Part shown: positions 1 through 7,993 of the stretch, one piece after another
Position numbering within the stretch: the first letter of the stretch is position 1
Layout: the number at the start of each line of letters is the position of its first letter
Assembly: GCA_024742485.1 (NCBI GenBank)
Contig: JANSYK010000002.1
Span: 1,302,001 to 1,366,000 of the forward strand
DNA from: Alphaproteobacteria bacterium
GTDB lineage: Bacteria > Pseudomonadota > Alphaproteobacteria > Rhizobiales > Rhizobiaceae
DNA: 64,000 bases
Reading direction: 5' to 3'
The notes under the pieces: generated by a model
What the model was told of the DNA's origin: nothing
What the model saw: only the letters and a program-made list of their open reading frames with translations
The model's database searches: none
Made by a program: the position numbers and the translations under genes

Positions 1-132
1 AAGCGCGGCGTCATTGCCCGCGCCATGCCGCAAGGTGATATTCTCGGTTTTGCGCCGCCGCTTTGCCTGAACCGGGCGGAAGCCGATCAGATCGTCGAGA
101 AAACGGTCGAGGCGGTGGATGAGGTCTTTTAA
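1..132 (+). CDS. Class III (omega) aminotransferase, C-terminal fragment
   Basis: The window opens inside a reading frame that ends with TAA at 130-132; 43 residues are visible. The stretch around GVIARAMPQGDILGFAPP, followed by an acidic helix (EADQIVEKTVEAVDEVF), matches the C-terminal small domain of PLP-dependent class III transaminases of the omega-amino-acid:pyruvate type. In that family this segment helps form the substrate entrance; the catalytic lysine lies upstream, outside the window. Family assignment is by recall of the tail motif and the substrate cannot be named. Confidence 0.7.
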   Translation, partial: KRGVIARAMPQGDILGFAPPLCLNRAEADQIVEKTVEAVDEVF

Positions 133-141
133 AGGCGTTCA

Positions 142-166
142 GGGTTGAGCGGATCCGCTAAAACCC
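142..166. terminator. Palindromic hairpin between convergent genes
   Basis: A perfect 12-bp palindrome AGCGGATCCGCT (148-159) is flanked by GGGTT (142-146) and AACCC (162-166), giving an extendable stem between the aminotransferase end and the end of the convergent TetR gene. There is no clear T-run, so a bidirectional transcript end is inferred only. Nothing else is visible in 133-249. Confidence 0.35.
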
Positions 167-249
167 GACCGCATCTGCAAAATCGACGACCGGTGCCATT
201 GACACCCATCCAGGTGAAGTTGAGGGTTTCGGCCGATGTGGCGGACCTG

Positions 250-882
250 TCATCCCGTTTTGTTCGCGGGGGCGATCCGGCCCAGAATGTCGAGCACATT
301 TTCGATGTAGGCTTCTTCCGCCTCCCTGCCGGCAGGCAAATCAAGCTGGTCGTCAATGAGCAGGTTCGCAAGGCCGTGAACAAGGGACCAGATCGCGACG
401 CCTGTCAGTTCGATCTGGTTGCCATCCGGCCGGTCACTTGCAGCCTGCAACAGTGAGACCGCAGCGAAACTGCGGTCCTTTGCAAGTCGCATCGCTTCCG
501 TCAGGTCCGGAAATCGGGTTTCGTCAGAAAACAGGGGCCCAAACATGAGCCGAAAGAGAGCAGGCCGCAGACGGGCGAACTGAACATAGGCGAGTCCGAT
601 TGCCCGTGATTTGAGACCATCTGATTTCTCGCTGATAACGGCAGCATCCATCGTGGAAACCAGATCGCGAAATCCTGTTTCCGCGACGGCGGCAAGCAGT
701 GCGTTCTTGCTGTCGAAATGGCGGTAGGGCGCCATGTGGGAGACTCCAGCCTTTCGCGCAACCCTTCTCAGCGACAAGGCTTCGCTGCCATCTGCCTCAA
801 TCATGTGTACGGCAATATCGATCAACTCCGAACGCAGGCCGCCGCCAGCAGAGCGTGGGTTTTTCTTGTGCGTTTCCGTCAT
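250..882 (-). CDS. TetR/AcrR family transcriptional regulator
   Basis: A 210-residue one-component repressor candidate. Residues about 20-65 form the TetR helix-turn-helix (ALSLRRVARKAGVSHMAPYRHF), and the remaining two thirds is the alpha-helical ligand domain with a TetR_C-type pattern. A TTG start at 900 is possible, but ATG at 882 is preferred because GAGGG lies a few bases upstream. The gene is divergent from the flavoprotein gene, and two 15-bp near-palindromes sit in the gap, so it probably represses that gene and itself. The ligand is unknown. Confidence 0.88.
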   Translation of the reverse strand: MTETHKKNPRSAGGGLRSELIDIAVHMIEADGSEALSLRRVARKAGVSHMAPYRHFDSKNALLAAVAETGFRDLVSTMDAAVISEKSDGLKSRAIGLAYVQFARLRPALFRLMFGPLFSDETRFPDLTEAMRLAKDRSFAAVSLLQAASDRPDGNQIELTGVAIWSLVHGLANLLIDDQLDLPAGREAEEAYIENVLDILGRIAPANKTG

Positions 883-905
883 GGCCCTCGATTGTCGCAA
901 ATAGA

Positions 906-946
906 GTTTACACTGTAAACATGCCGATGTAGTTTACAGTGTAAAC
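906..946. promoter_or_regulatory. Twin TetR-type operators
   Basis: GTTTACACTGTAAAC (906-920) and GTTTACAGTGTAAAC (932-946) are exact reverse complements of each other, and each is itself a palindrome apart from its centre base. Their centres are 26 bp apart. They lie between divergent TetR and flavoprotein genes. A weak promoter for the rightward gene (TTGTCG 892-897, TGTAAA 914-919) would be covered by the first copy. Confidence 0.85.
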
Positions 947-1015
947 ATGGATTCCGACGACCCTGAACCGGTGGTTCACCGAATCAGATGTCGCATCGAT
1001 AGGACCGAAAACGGG

Positions 1016-3205
1016 ATGAGAACCTACATACGCATTAACCTCGCGCTGCTCCCACTTCCGTTATACCTGATGGTCTCATGGCTTGTTTCTCCGGTCGCCG
1101 CTGCCGGCGTGGCACTTGCCTATGCACTGTGTTGGTCGGTTTTTGAACGCGGGATGAAAGTGCCGCCCGTTTTCGAATGCGCCTTGATTCTTGGCCTGGC
1201 GGCGGTTTTGCTGGACCGTCTGTTCAATGTCATGCCTCTGTTGGGATCACCCAATGGCGTGGTGTTGCTGTGCCTGAGCGCCGGCGCGGCCGTGAGCATT
1301 GCGTTACGGCGACCCTGGACGGCGGAATTCTCCGCGTCGGACTATGGCGGGGCCAGTGAAACGCCGCTCTTCATGACCATCAACATGGTCATGTCCGGCC
1401 TGTGGACCATTCTGTTCGCCTGGATGGGTGTTGCCGCGATGACCGATGTTCCGCCCATCGCTTCCTGGGGGCCGGTCGTGTTGGGCGGTGTCGTGTCGGC
1501 GGTTTTGCCCAATGCCATCGTCAATTACATCCTGAAAAAGGAGGCGGCAGGCGATCAACGCAACAACTGGGATGCGCCCGTCTTTCCTGCTGTCGCTGTG
1601 AATTCACATGCCGATGACGAGGTCTGTGACGTTGCGGTTGTCGGTGCCGGTATTGGCGGTCTGACGGCAGCGGCACTGTTGGCCGATCATGGCTTGAAAG
1701 TGGCAGTGTTCGAACAACATGTCGTGCCCGGAGGATATGCCCACAACTGGTTGCGGCGGGCTCGCATTCGCGATGAGAAGACCGGCGAAAAGCTGGTATT
1801 CCGTTTTGACTCCGGCGTTCACGACGTCTCGGGCTGGCAACCCGGAGGGCCGGTGCGGCGTGTTTTCGAACGTCTCGGCATTGCCGGCGAGTGTATATGG
1901 AAGCGGCTGGATCACCGCTATGAGCTGGACGGAAAAACCGTGAATGTGCCGCGGGACTGGCGCCAATATGTGGAGACCCTCGCGGGGTACTATCCGGGCG
2001 AAGCGGCCGGCATCAGGACGCTGTTTGACGACATCCATATCATTTACCGGGCCATGTATTCCAATTCGGACAAGCGAGGCGGCATTCCCGGAGCACCGAC
2101 AACACCGGATGAGCTTCTCACCTTTGCCAAGGACTACCCGCTGGCTGTCCAGTGGATGCAGGAGCCGTGGACCGAGTTTGTCGCAAGGCACATCAAGGAC
2201 GAACGCGTCCTTGGTTGGATCGAATTGCTCAGCGGCTATGTCACCGATGATCCGGGACGAGCCAAGGTGGCCCAAATGGTTCCACTGTTCGGGTATTATT
2301 TCGAGGGTGGCCATTATCCCGTTGGTGGTTCCGGCGTCATTGCACAAAGCCTGGCGTCGGCTCATCGGAGCCGCGGCGGCCACCTTCATCTGAAAACCGA
2401 GGTTCTCAAAATCACCGAGGACAACGGGGCCGCTACCGGGCTTCTGGTCCGGGACCGGAAAGGAAACCAACGCCGTGTTCATGCCGGTGCCGTCATATGC
2501 AATGGCGATTTGCGTGTGATGCTGGATCAGTTGGTGGATGACAGATCCATGGTTTTACGGTTGGAAGCGCAATCCGGGCCGATTGAACCCGCCTGCTCGG
2601 CAATATCGGTCCATCTGGCCCTGCGCGGCGAACTCGACCTGCCTCCGGTGATCCATGTCGGCCTTGACGGCGAGGAGGCGGGGCTGGTTATTCCCTCCGC
2701 GGTCGATCCGGGTTGTGCTCCGAAAGGCTATTCAACCGTCGAAGCCGTCCAGTTGGTGCCATCCACGGACGCGCCTGGCTGGTTTCCCGATTGTGCGGAA
2801 AGTTTTGAATTTGATCTCGTTGGCCATCGCCGTTCCAGCGCCTATCGGAGGCGCAAGAAGAAAGCCGGGGATCGCTTGTTGGCGTTCGTCAGGCAAGTCA
2901 TTCCCGACGTGGATGAGCGCATCGTCTATCGTGCCGATTCAAGCCCGGTCACATTTGCCCGCTACACAAGGACTGCCTTTGGCTCGATCTACGGCGTCGG
3001 GACAGACCATGACAAAGTGCCAACGAAATTGCCGCTTCGCAATCTGGCTATTGCAGGCGCTGCCACCCATGGCCCGGGAATCGAAGCCGTGGTCATTTCG
3101 GGTGCTTATGCCGCTGAGGCCATGGTGCCGGACATCTTGTCATTGGACAAACGACGAGTCAGCGAAGATGGTCGGCGACTTGAATCTGCCGCCTTGGCTG
3201 ATTGA
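1016..3205 (+). CDS. Membrane-anchored FAD oxidoreductase, carotene desaturase/retinol saturase-like
   Basis: About 729 residues in two parts. The first 185 or so contain four to five hydrophobic segments (for example LMVSWLVSPVAAAGVALAYA). A dinucleotide-binding fold then begins near residue 205 (VAVVGAGIGGLTAAALLADH), followed by an acidic strand end and GGYAHNW. The C-terminal motif AIAGAATHGPGIEAVVISG resembles the FAD-closing motif of phytoene desaturase, CrtISO and retinol saturase enzymes. ATG at 1016 has AGGA upstream; an in-frame ATG at 947 abuts an operator and would add 23 residues of poor quality. It is a likely redox enzyme on a lipophilic substrate at the inner membrane. The fused membrane domain is unusual for the family, and the substrate is not predictable. 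Confidence 0.8.
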   Translation: MRTYIRINLALLPLPLYLMVSWLVSPVAAAGVALAYALCWSVFERGMKVPPVFECALILGLAAVLLDRLFNVMPLLGSPNGVVLLCLSAGAAVSIALRRPWTAEFSASDYGGASETPLFMTINMVMSGLWTILFAWMGVAAMTDVPPIASWGPVVLGGVVSAVLPNAIVNYILKKEAAGDQRNNWDAPVFPAVAVNSHADDEVCDVAVVGAGIGGLTAAALLADHGLKVAVFEQHVVPGGYAHNWLRRARIRDEKTGEKLVFRFDSGVHDVSGWQPGGPVRRVFERLGIAGECIWKRLDHRYELDGKTVNVPRDWRQYVETLAGYYPGEAAGIRTLFDDIHIIYRAMYSNSDKRGGIPGAPTTPDELLTFAKDYPLAVQWMQEPWTEFVARHIKDERVLGWIELLSGYVTDDPGRAKVAQMVPLFGYYFEGGHYPVGGSGVIAQSLASAHRSRGGHLHLKTEVLKITEDNGAATGLLVRDRKGNQRRVHAGAVICNGDLRVMLDQLVDDRSMVLRLEAQSGPIEPACSAISVHLALRGELDLPPVIHVGLDGEEAGLVIPSAVDPGCAPKGYSTVEAVQLVPSTDAPGWFPDCAESFEFDLVGHRRSSAYRRRKKKAGDRLLAFVRQVIPDVDERIVYRADSSPVTFARYTRTAFGSIYGVGTDHDKVPTKLPLRNLAIAGAATHGPGIEAVVISGAYAAEAMVPDILSLDKRRVSEDGRRLESAALAD

Positions 3206-3251
3206 TGGCACCCAATCGATAGCGTTGAACGTCAGTTTTCGCGATGGCTGC

Positions 3252-3303
3252 TTGACGCTGTACAGCGATTGCGCTAATTAGTTCGGTAACAGAACGAACT
3301 AAT
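3252..3303 (+). promoter_or_regulatory. Promoter and operators of the ROK operon
   Basis: A -35 TTGACG (3252-3257) and -10-like TAATTA (3275-3280) are 17 bp apart. The spacer holds a perfect 12-bp palindrome CGCTGTACAGCG (3256-3267). A perfect 9-bp inverted repeat ATTAGTTCG/CGAACTAAT (3277-3285, 3295-3303) overlaps the -10. ROK regulators often autoregulate, so these are the natural operator candidates; which one is bound is inference. Confidence 0.65.
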
Positions 3304-3314
3304 AGGATCGTCCC

Positions 3315-4529
3315 GTGAGTGATGCGTCGCGCAAGTCCAGGCAATTGTCTTTGTGCATGGTTATGGAGACCATCGTACATTGTGGGCCGATATCCCGCGC
3401 CAGCATCGCCAAACAGACCGGACTGTCGAAACAGACCATCTCCGAAATCGCCCGTCTGCTCGAAGAAGATGGTTGGATTCGTGAGACCGGGCGGACGAGC
3501 GGGCATGTCGGGCGCACGGCTGTAACCTACGAGATCATCCCGAATGCTGCCTGCATCGCGGCCGTCGATCTTGGCGGGACCAAGGTTCGCGCCGCCATTG
3601 CTGATCTGTCCTGCAATGTGCTGGCGGAACTGGTGGAGCCGACCGACAAGCGCGGCGGCCGGCATGTAGTCGATCAGATCGCCCGCATGTGCCGGGCCGT
3701 GGCGCAACACAATGCCATCGATTTCCAAAAGGTAAGACTGGCTGTCGTCGGCGTTCCCGGTGTGCCGCATCCGAAAACCGGCCATGTGCTGATGGCACCG
3801 AACATACCCGGCATCGAAACATTCGATGTTGCGGATGCCGTCAAGCAGGAACTCGAGCTGGAAGTGATCGTCGAAAATGACGTCAACCTGGCGGTTCTCG
3901 GGGAGCATTGGGTCGGCACCGGGGCCGGCTTTGACGATCTGGCCTATATTGCGCTCGGGACCGGCATTGGTGCCGGCATCATCGTCAATGGCGAATTGGT
4001 GCGCGGCACCGCCAATGCCGCCGGGGAACTCGGTTTCCTGCCTTTCGGGGCCGATCCCTTCGAGCCAGCGTCTCGTCGTATCGGAGCACTTGAGCGGGTC
4101 ACGGCAACGACCGGTATGCAGTCCCGCTACCGGGCGCTCGCCGGGAAAGAGCTGGATGTGCCGGGCATTTTCGATGCCGCGGCGGAAGGCGACGACAACG
4201 CGCTCACCGTGATTGATGAAACAGCGCGCTACGTGGCACGGGCGATCGCGGCGATCAGCGTGATTACCGGGCCGGGAAGGGTGGTGCTCGGAGGATCGAT
4301 TGGCAGCCGCGTTGAAATGGCCGATCGTGTCCGGGACCTTGTTCCGCAATGCACACCGCGCCCGGTCGACATCGTGACGTCCGCGCTCGGCTCCGCCGCC
4401 GCCATTGCCGGTGGCGCTGCTGTCGGCCTGGGGCACCTCCATGCCATCCTGTTTTCAGGCGGTGTCCCGGGTGCGGAAATCGCGCTGCCGCCACCTGACG
4501 TCGTCAAGTTCGCCGGGGCCGGGCAATGA
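3315..4529 (+). CDS. ROK family transcriptional regulator
   Basis: A GTG-started 404-residue protein. Residues about 12-65 form a winged helix-turn-helix (ISRASIAKQTGLSKQTISEIARLL), followed by the ROK sugar-kinase fold with AVDLGGTKVRAAIADL near residue 80, ENDVN (catalytic-type Asp) and GTGIGAGIIVNGELVRG. The cysteine-rich zinc motif typical of ROK proteins is missing: after AGELGFLPFG the sequence has no CGxxGC element. This is a NagC/XylR-type regulator and probably senses the substrate of the operon it heads. It overlaps the next gene by four bases (ATGA). Confidence 0.9.
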   Translation: MSDASRKSRQLSLCMVMETIVHCGPISRASIAKQTGLSKQTISEIARLLEEDGWIRETGRTSGHVGRTAVTYEIIPNAACIAAVDLGGTKVRAAIADLSCNVLAELVEPTDKRGGRHVVDQIARMCRAVAQHNAIDFQKVRLAVVGVPGVPHPKTGHVLMAPNIPGIETFDVADAVKQELELEVIVENDVNLAVLGEHWVGTGAGFDDLAYIALGTGIGAGIIVNGELVRGTANAAGELGFLPFGADPFEPASRRIGALERVTATTGMQSRYRALAGKELDVPGIFDAAAEGDDNALTVIDETARYVARAIAAISVITGPGRVVLGGSIGSRVEMADRVRDLVPQCTPRPVDIVTSALGSAAAIAGGAAVGLGHLHAILFSGGVPGAEIALPPPDVVKFAGAGQ

Positions 4530-5785
4530 GCGATCAGGCCCATCTCGAACAACGGCTCAGGGCACATGTCGACCGCAATGATGCCGTCGCGCTGCTGAGG
4601 GCTGCGGTCGCCCGTGAAAGTGTAACAGGCAATGAGGCCAATTTTGCTGCGTTCCTGAATCAGCGTATGCAGGGACTGTCGCTCGACCCGCAAATGGCAG
4701 AGTTTCAACCGGGCCGCCCAAACGTCTGGGGCGAAAGAAAGGGAGCCGACGGTGGCGACCGTCTGCTTTTCATGGGCCACACCGACACGGTCCATGTGCG
4801 TGGGTGGAGCGAACGATGGGCCGGAACCGAGCGAGAAGATCCCTTTGGCGGCGCCATTGTGGACGGGGAGATCTGGGGCCGCGGGACCGGTGATCTGAAA
4901 GCCGGAATCTGTGCCAGTCTCGCCGCACTCGAACTGCTTGACCGCGCCGGGATCAGATTGCGCGGCGATATTGCCTATGCCTTTGTTGGCGACGAGGAAA
5001 GCGGAGAACCCGGCAGTGGCGTCAGCGCCGGCGCCAAGCATTTTACCGATCGTGTCTTGGCCGGTGAAATCGCCCGTCCTGACTTTGCCATTTATGTTGA
5101 GCCGACCCGGCTGTCGGTCTATCCGGCGCAAATGGGCTTCTTCATCGCCGATGTGACCATCACCGGAAAATCGGCCTATTTTGGGGTGCCCGAACAGGGT
5201 GTCGATGCGCTCAAGGCAACCCATGAGATCCTGTCCGCCATCTGGCGGCACTCCGAGGACATATCCGCCCGGGCCAGCCACGATCTGGTGGGTCGGGCCT
5301 TCGTGCTCGTCACGGAAATTGCCGGCGGTGGTTATATTGCGGTACCGGGCGAGGCGCGGCTGTCGCTGATCAGAAAATTGCTGCCCGGTGAAGGCCTCGA
5401 TGAAGCGGTCCACGATCTGGAAACCGTTATTCGCGGAGCCGTTTCGCAGGATGCCATCACAATCGAGTTGTCCTATCCGGCGGGCCGGGACCACCCATTG
5501 GGCGGATCGCCCGCCGAAATCGATCCCGGTCTTCGGCCTATCGAAATGCTGTCCGGCGCGCTGGATCAGGCCATGCCCGGCCGGGGCCGTATCGAGGGCG
5601 CCCCCTACTGGTCTGAATCGCCCTTTCTGATTGAATCAATCCGCTGCCCGGCCGTCTATTGCGCACCGGGAGACATCACCAACTGCCATACGCTCGAAGA
5701 GCGTGTGAATGTCGACGAATATGTAGCCGGCATCGTCGCATTCGCAACCTTCATCGCCAGCTACTGCGGTACCGTCGAAAACTGA
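4526..5785 (+). CDS. M20 family metallo-hydrolase (ArgE/DapE/carboxypeptidase type)
   Basis: A 419-residue zinc-dependent amidohydrolase of the M20 clan. Visible metal and catalytic motifs are FMGHTDTVH (His, Asp), WGRGTGDLKAGICASL (bridging Asp), FVGDEESGEPGSG (general-base Glu pair) and YVEPT. The lid/dimerisation domain lies between, around FIADVTITGKSAYFG. M20 enzymes remove acyl or aminoacyl groups by amide hydrolysis. It has no signal peptide, so it should act in the cytoplasm on material imported by the transporter that follows. Its start overlaps the ROK stop (ATGA), implying translational coupling. The exact substrate is unknown. Confidence 0.88.
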   Translation: MSDQAHLEQRLRAHVDRNDAVALLRAAVARESVTGNEANFAAFLNQRMQGLSLDPQMAEFQPGRPNVWGERKGADGGDRLLFMGHTDTVHVRGWSERWAGTEREDPFGGAIVDGEIWGRGTGDLKAGICASLAALELLDRAGIRLRGDIAYAFVGDEESGEPGSGVSAGAKHFTDRVLAGEIARPDFAIYVEPTRLSVYPAQMGFFIADVTITGKSAYFGVPEQGVDALKATHEILSAIWRHSEDISARASHDLVGRAFVLVTEIAGGGYIAVPGEARLSLIRKLLPGEGLDEAVHDLETVIRGAVSQDAITIELSYPAGRDHPLGGSPAEIDPGLRPIEMLSGALDQAMPGRGRIEGAPYWSESPFLIESIRCPAVYCAPGDITNCHTLEERVNVDEYVAGIVAFATFIASYCGTVEN

Positions 5786-5814
5786 CACGCCGTATCGTCA
5801 AGGGAGAAACCGCT

Positions 5815-6873
5815 ATGAAATTCAAGAATTTGATTGCAACGGCATCCATCATGGCTGCGTTGATGGGCACCACCGCTCACGCTGAAACGGTTGGCCCGAT
5901 GGGCGAGGCGGCAACGCCGTCAACCACGATCCAGGTATCGGATGACAAGGTCGCCGAGCTGAAGGCAGGCGGCTACAAGGCCGCGCTGCTGTGGCATGAC
6001 CAGTCGGATTTCGTCAATGCTGTCACTCTGGGCGCAACCGATGAATTCAAGCGGCTCGGCATTGAGGTCGTCGCCACAACGAGTGCCGGGTTTGACGCCG
6101 CAAAACAGCGCAGTGACATCGAAACCGCGCTCGCCAAGAAGCCCAACATCATCCTGTCCCTGCCGCTGGACCCGGTCACATCCGCAGCGGCTTTCAAGGA
6201 AGCCAAGGCCGATGGTGTGAAGCTGGTGTTTCTGTCAAACCTGCCGAAGGGTTACCAGCACCCTGAAGATTATGCCGCGATCGTCACTGACGACCTGTTC
6301 CAGATGGGCAAACAGGCAGCAGATGCGCTTGCGGAAGCCATTGGCGGCAAGGGAACGGTTGGCTGGATCTTTCACGATGCGACCTATTACGTAACCAACC
6401 AGCGTGACAACGCGTTCAAGACGACGATTGAGAACGACTACCCGGACATCAAGATTGTCTCTGAGCAGGGCATCAGCGATCCGGCTCGTGCCGAAGAAAT
6501 CGCCAATGCCATGTTGCTGAAGAATCCGGATCTCAGCGGCATCTACGTGACCTGGGCCGGACCGGCAGAAGGTGTTCTTGCTGCGCTTCGCGCCAATGGC
6601 AACAAGACGACGAAGATCGTCACGCTCGATCTGTCCGAGCCGATTGCCCTTGACATGGTCGGAGGCGGCTCCGTTGCGGCCATCATTGCCGATGAAGCCT
6701 ATGAACTCGGGCGTGCGATGGCGGCAGCCGGTGCACGCGCCCTGGTCGGCGAAGAAACGCCACCCTTTGTCGTTGCGCCTGCAATCACGGTCAAAACCGA
6801 AAACGTGGCCGATGGCTGGATGCAATCCTTGAAGCGTGCCGCACCCGACAGCGTCCTGTCGGCAACGAAATAG
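5815..6873 (+). CDS. Periplasmic substrate-binding protein, ribose type (CUT2)
   Basis: A 352-residue precursor with a signal peptide ending near AHA-ET and a type I periplasmic-binding fold (YKAALLWHDQSDFVNAVTLG, then IILSLPLDPVTSAAAF). This class serves CUT2 ABC importers for sugars and related polar compounds. ATG at 5815 is chosen because AGGGAG precedes it at a good distance and the signal peptide starts there. It is followed by a strong hairpin before the permease gene, consistent with the binding protein being made in excess over the membrane parts. Confidence 0.88.
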   Translation: MKFKNLIATASIMAALMGTTAHAETVGPMGEAATPSTTIQVSDDKVAELKAGGYKAALLWHDQSDFVNAVTLGATDEFKRLGIEVVATTSAGFDAAKQRSDIETALAKKPNIILSLPLDPVTSAAAFKEAKADGVKLVFLSNLPKGYQHPEDYAAIVTDDLFQMGKQAADALAEAIGGKGTVGWIFHDATYYVTNQRDNAFKTTIENDYPDIKIVSEQGISDPARAEEIANAMLLKNPDLSGIYVTWAGPAEGVLAALRANGNKTTKIVTLDLSEPIALDMVGGGSVAAIIADEAYELGRAMAAAGARALVGEETPPFVVAPAITVKTENVADGWMQSLKRAAPDSVLSATK

Positions 6874-6886
6874 TCAGACCCATGGT

Positions 6887-6908
6887 CCACCCGGCAAAGG
6901 CCGGGTGG
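6887..6908 (+). terminator. Intra-operon hairpin (attenuator or mRNA stabiliser)
   Basis: A perfect 9-bp stem CCACCCGGC/GCCGGGTGG with an AAAG loop lies in the short gap between the binding-protein and permease genes. There is no T-run, so partial termination or protection of the upstream mRNA from 3' exonucleases is more likely than full termination. Confidence 0.6.
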
Positions 6909-6938
6909 ATCGCAACCAAAGCCGGAGAGGAAGCACGA

Positions 6939-7892
6939 ATGGAAGGGCTGCGTTCGATCACACGAAAGCTCGATTTGCAGCACTATGTTGTCTATCTGGG
7001 CTTTCTGGCGATATTTGCCTTCTTCGCCATCACCTTGAGCGGCGACGGATTCCTGACCACCCGCAACCTGTCCAACATCGTCCTGCAAACGGCGCCGGCA
7101 ACGATCATGGCCATCGGCTTCGTGTTTGTGCTTTCAGCCGGTGAGATCGACCTGTCATTTGGTTCGATTACCGCCGTTTCGGCTCTGGCCGGTGCGGTGG
7201 TCATGCAGGACTTTCCGATGGTTATTGGCATTGCCGCCGGGCTCGGCGCCGGACTTGCCATCGGCTTCTTCAATGGTTTGCTGGTCGCCTATCTTCGCCT
7301 TCCGTCCTTTCTGGTAACGCTGGCCACACTCGGCCTTTTTGCCGGTCTCGCCCGGTCCATGACGAATTTGCGTTCGATCCCGGTCATCAATGACGCCTTT
7401 ACCGGGTTTTTCGGCTCCGGGGCCCTGTTCGGCATTCCCTCCCTCATCCTCTGGACCCTGGGAGCCGTGATAATCGGGCATCTGATCTATCGGGAAACCA
7501 GGTTTGGCGCCCATGTCATCGCAACCGGTGACAATCCGGGGGCGGCACGGGTCTCCGGCATCAAGGTGCCTCGTATCCGGCTCGCCGTCCTCATGATCAG
7601 TGGTGGCTGTGCTGGACTTGCCGGTTTGCTTTATGCCGGTCGCCTGCAGGCCGCCAAATACACTTTGGGCGAGAGCGATCTGATGACCGTCATCGCCGCC
7701 GTCATCGTCGGCGGCACGGCACTCAATGGCGGCAAGGGATCCGTGGTCGGCGCGCTGGTCGGATCGCTGCTGATGGGTATGCTCAACAACGGTTTGATCC
7801 TGATGGGCCTGTCTGTGTCCGATCAGATGATTGTGCGCGGTCTCATCATCCTTATCGCGGTGGCGATCTCGCTGCGCGATACGGGACGCTAG
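6939..7892 (+). CDS. ABC transporter permease, RbsC/CUT2 family
   Basis: A 317-residue, highly hydrophobic inner-membrane protein with eight to ten predicted helices. It shows the RbsC-type pattern GFVFVLSAGEIDLSFGSI and a C-terminal GGTALNGGKGSVVGALVGSLLMG segment. It should form the translocation pore with the ATPase encoded two genes later. ATG at 6939 has GGAGAGG upstream; an earlier in-frame ATG at 6882 lies across the hairpin and is disfavoured. Its TAG stop is also the left end of a dispersed repeat. Confidence 0.88.
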   Translation: MEGLRSITRKLDLQHYVVYLGFLAIFAFFAITLSGDGFLTTRNLSNIVLQTAPATIMAIGFVFVLSAGEIDLSFGSITAVSALAGAVVMQDFPMVIGIAAGLGAGLAIGFFNGLLVAYLRLPSFLVTLATLGLFAGLARSMTNLRSIPVINDAFTGFFGSGALFGIPSLILWTLGAVIIGHLIYRETRFGAHVIATGDNPGAARVSGIKVPRIRLAVLMISGGCAGLAGLLYAGRLQAAKYTLGESDLMTVIAAVIVGGTALNGGKGSVVGALVGSLLMGMLNNGLILMGLSVSDQMIVRGLIILIAVAISLRDTGR

Positions 7893-7982
7893 GGCAATTC
7901 AGGTTTGGTGGAGTCGGCAAAACCTGGTTGCGTCAACAACAGGCGCCGGGGTCACGTTTCTGACAAAACGTGAAACGGCCTA
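7890..7982 (+). repeat. Dispersed two-hairpin repeat, copy A
   Basis: This member of the family is found at five other places in the window. The left end reads CTAGGGCAATTCAGG. Hairpin 1 pairs CAGGTTT with AAAACCTG (about 7899-7926), and hairpin 2 is TCACGTTT...AAACGTGA (about 7952-7973). The right end GGCCTAA lies directly before the Shine-Dalgarno of the YhfX-like gene. The left-end TAG is the stop codon of the permease gene. Confidence 0.85.
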
Positions 7983-7993
7983 AGGAGAAATCA

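Noticed and set aside
1604-2482. A 292-codon minus-strand frame under the flavoprotein
   Set aside because: A shadow of the strongly supported FAD fold on the other strand.
3159-4442. A 427-codon open frame antisense to the ROK regulator gene
   Set aside because: It is low in recognisable motifs, lies fully under a clear ROK protein, and GC-rich genes of this kind commonly leave long antisense frames.
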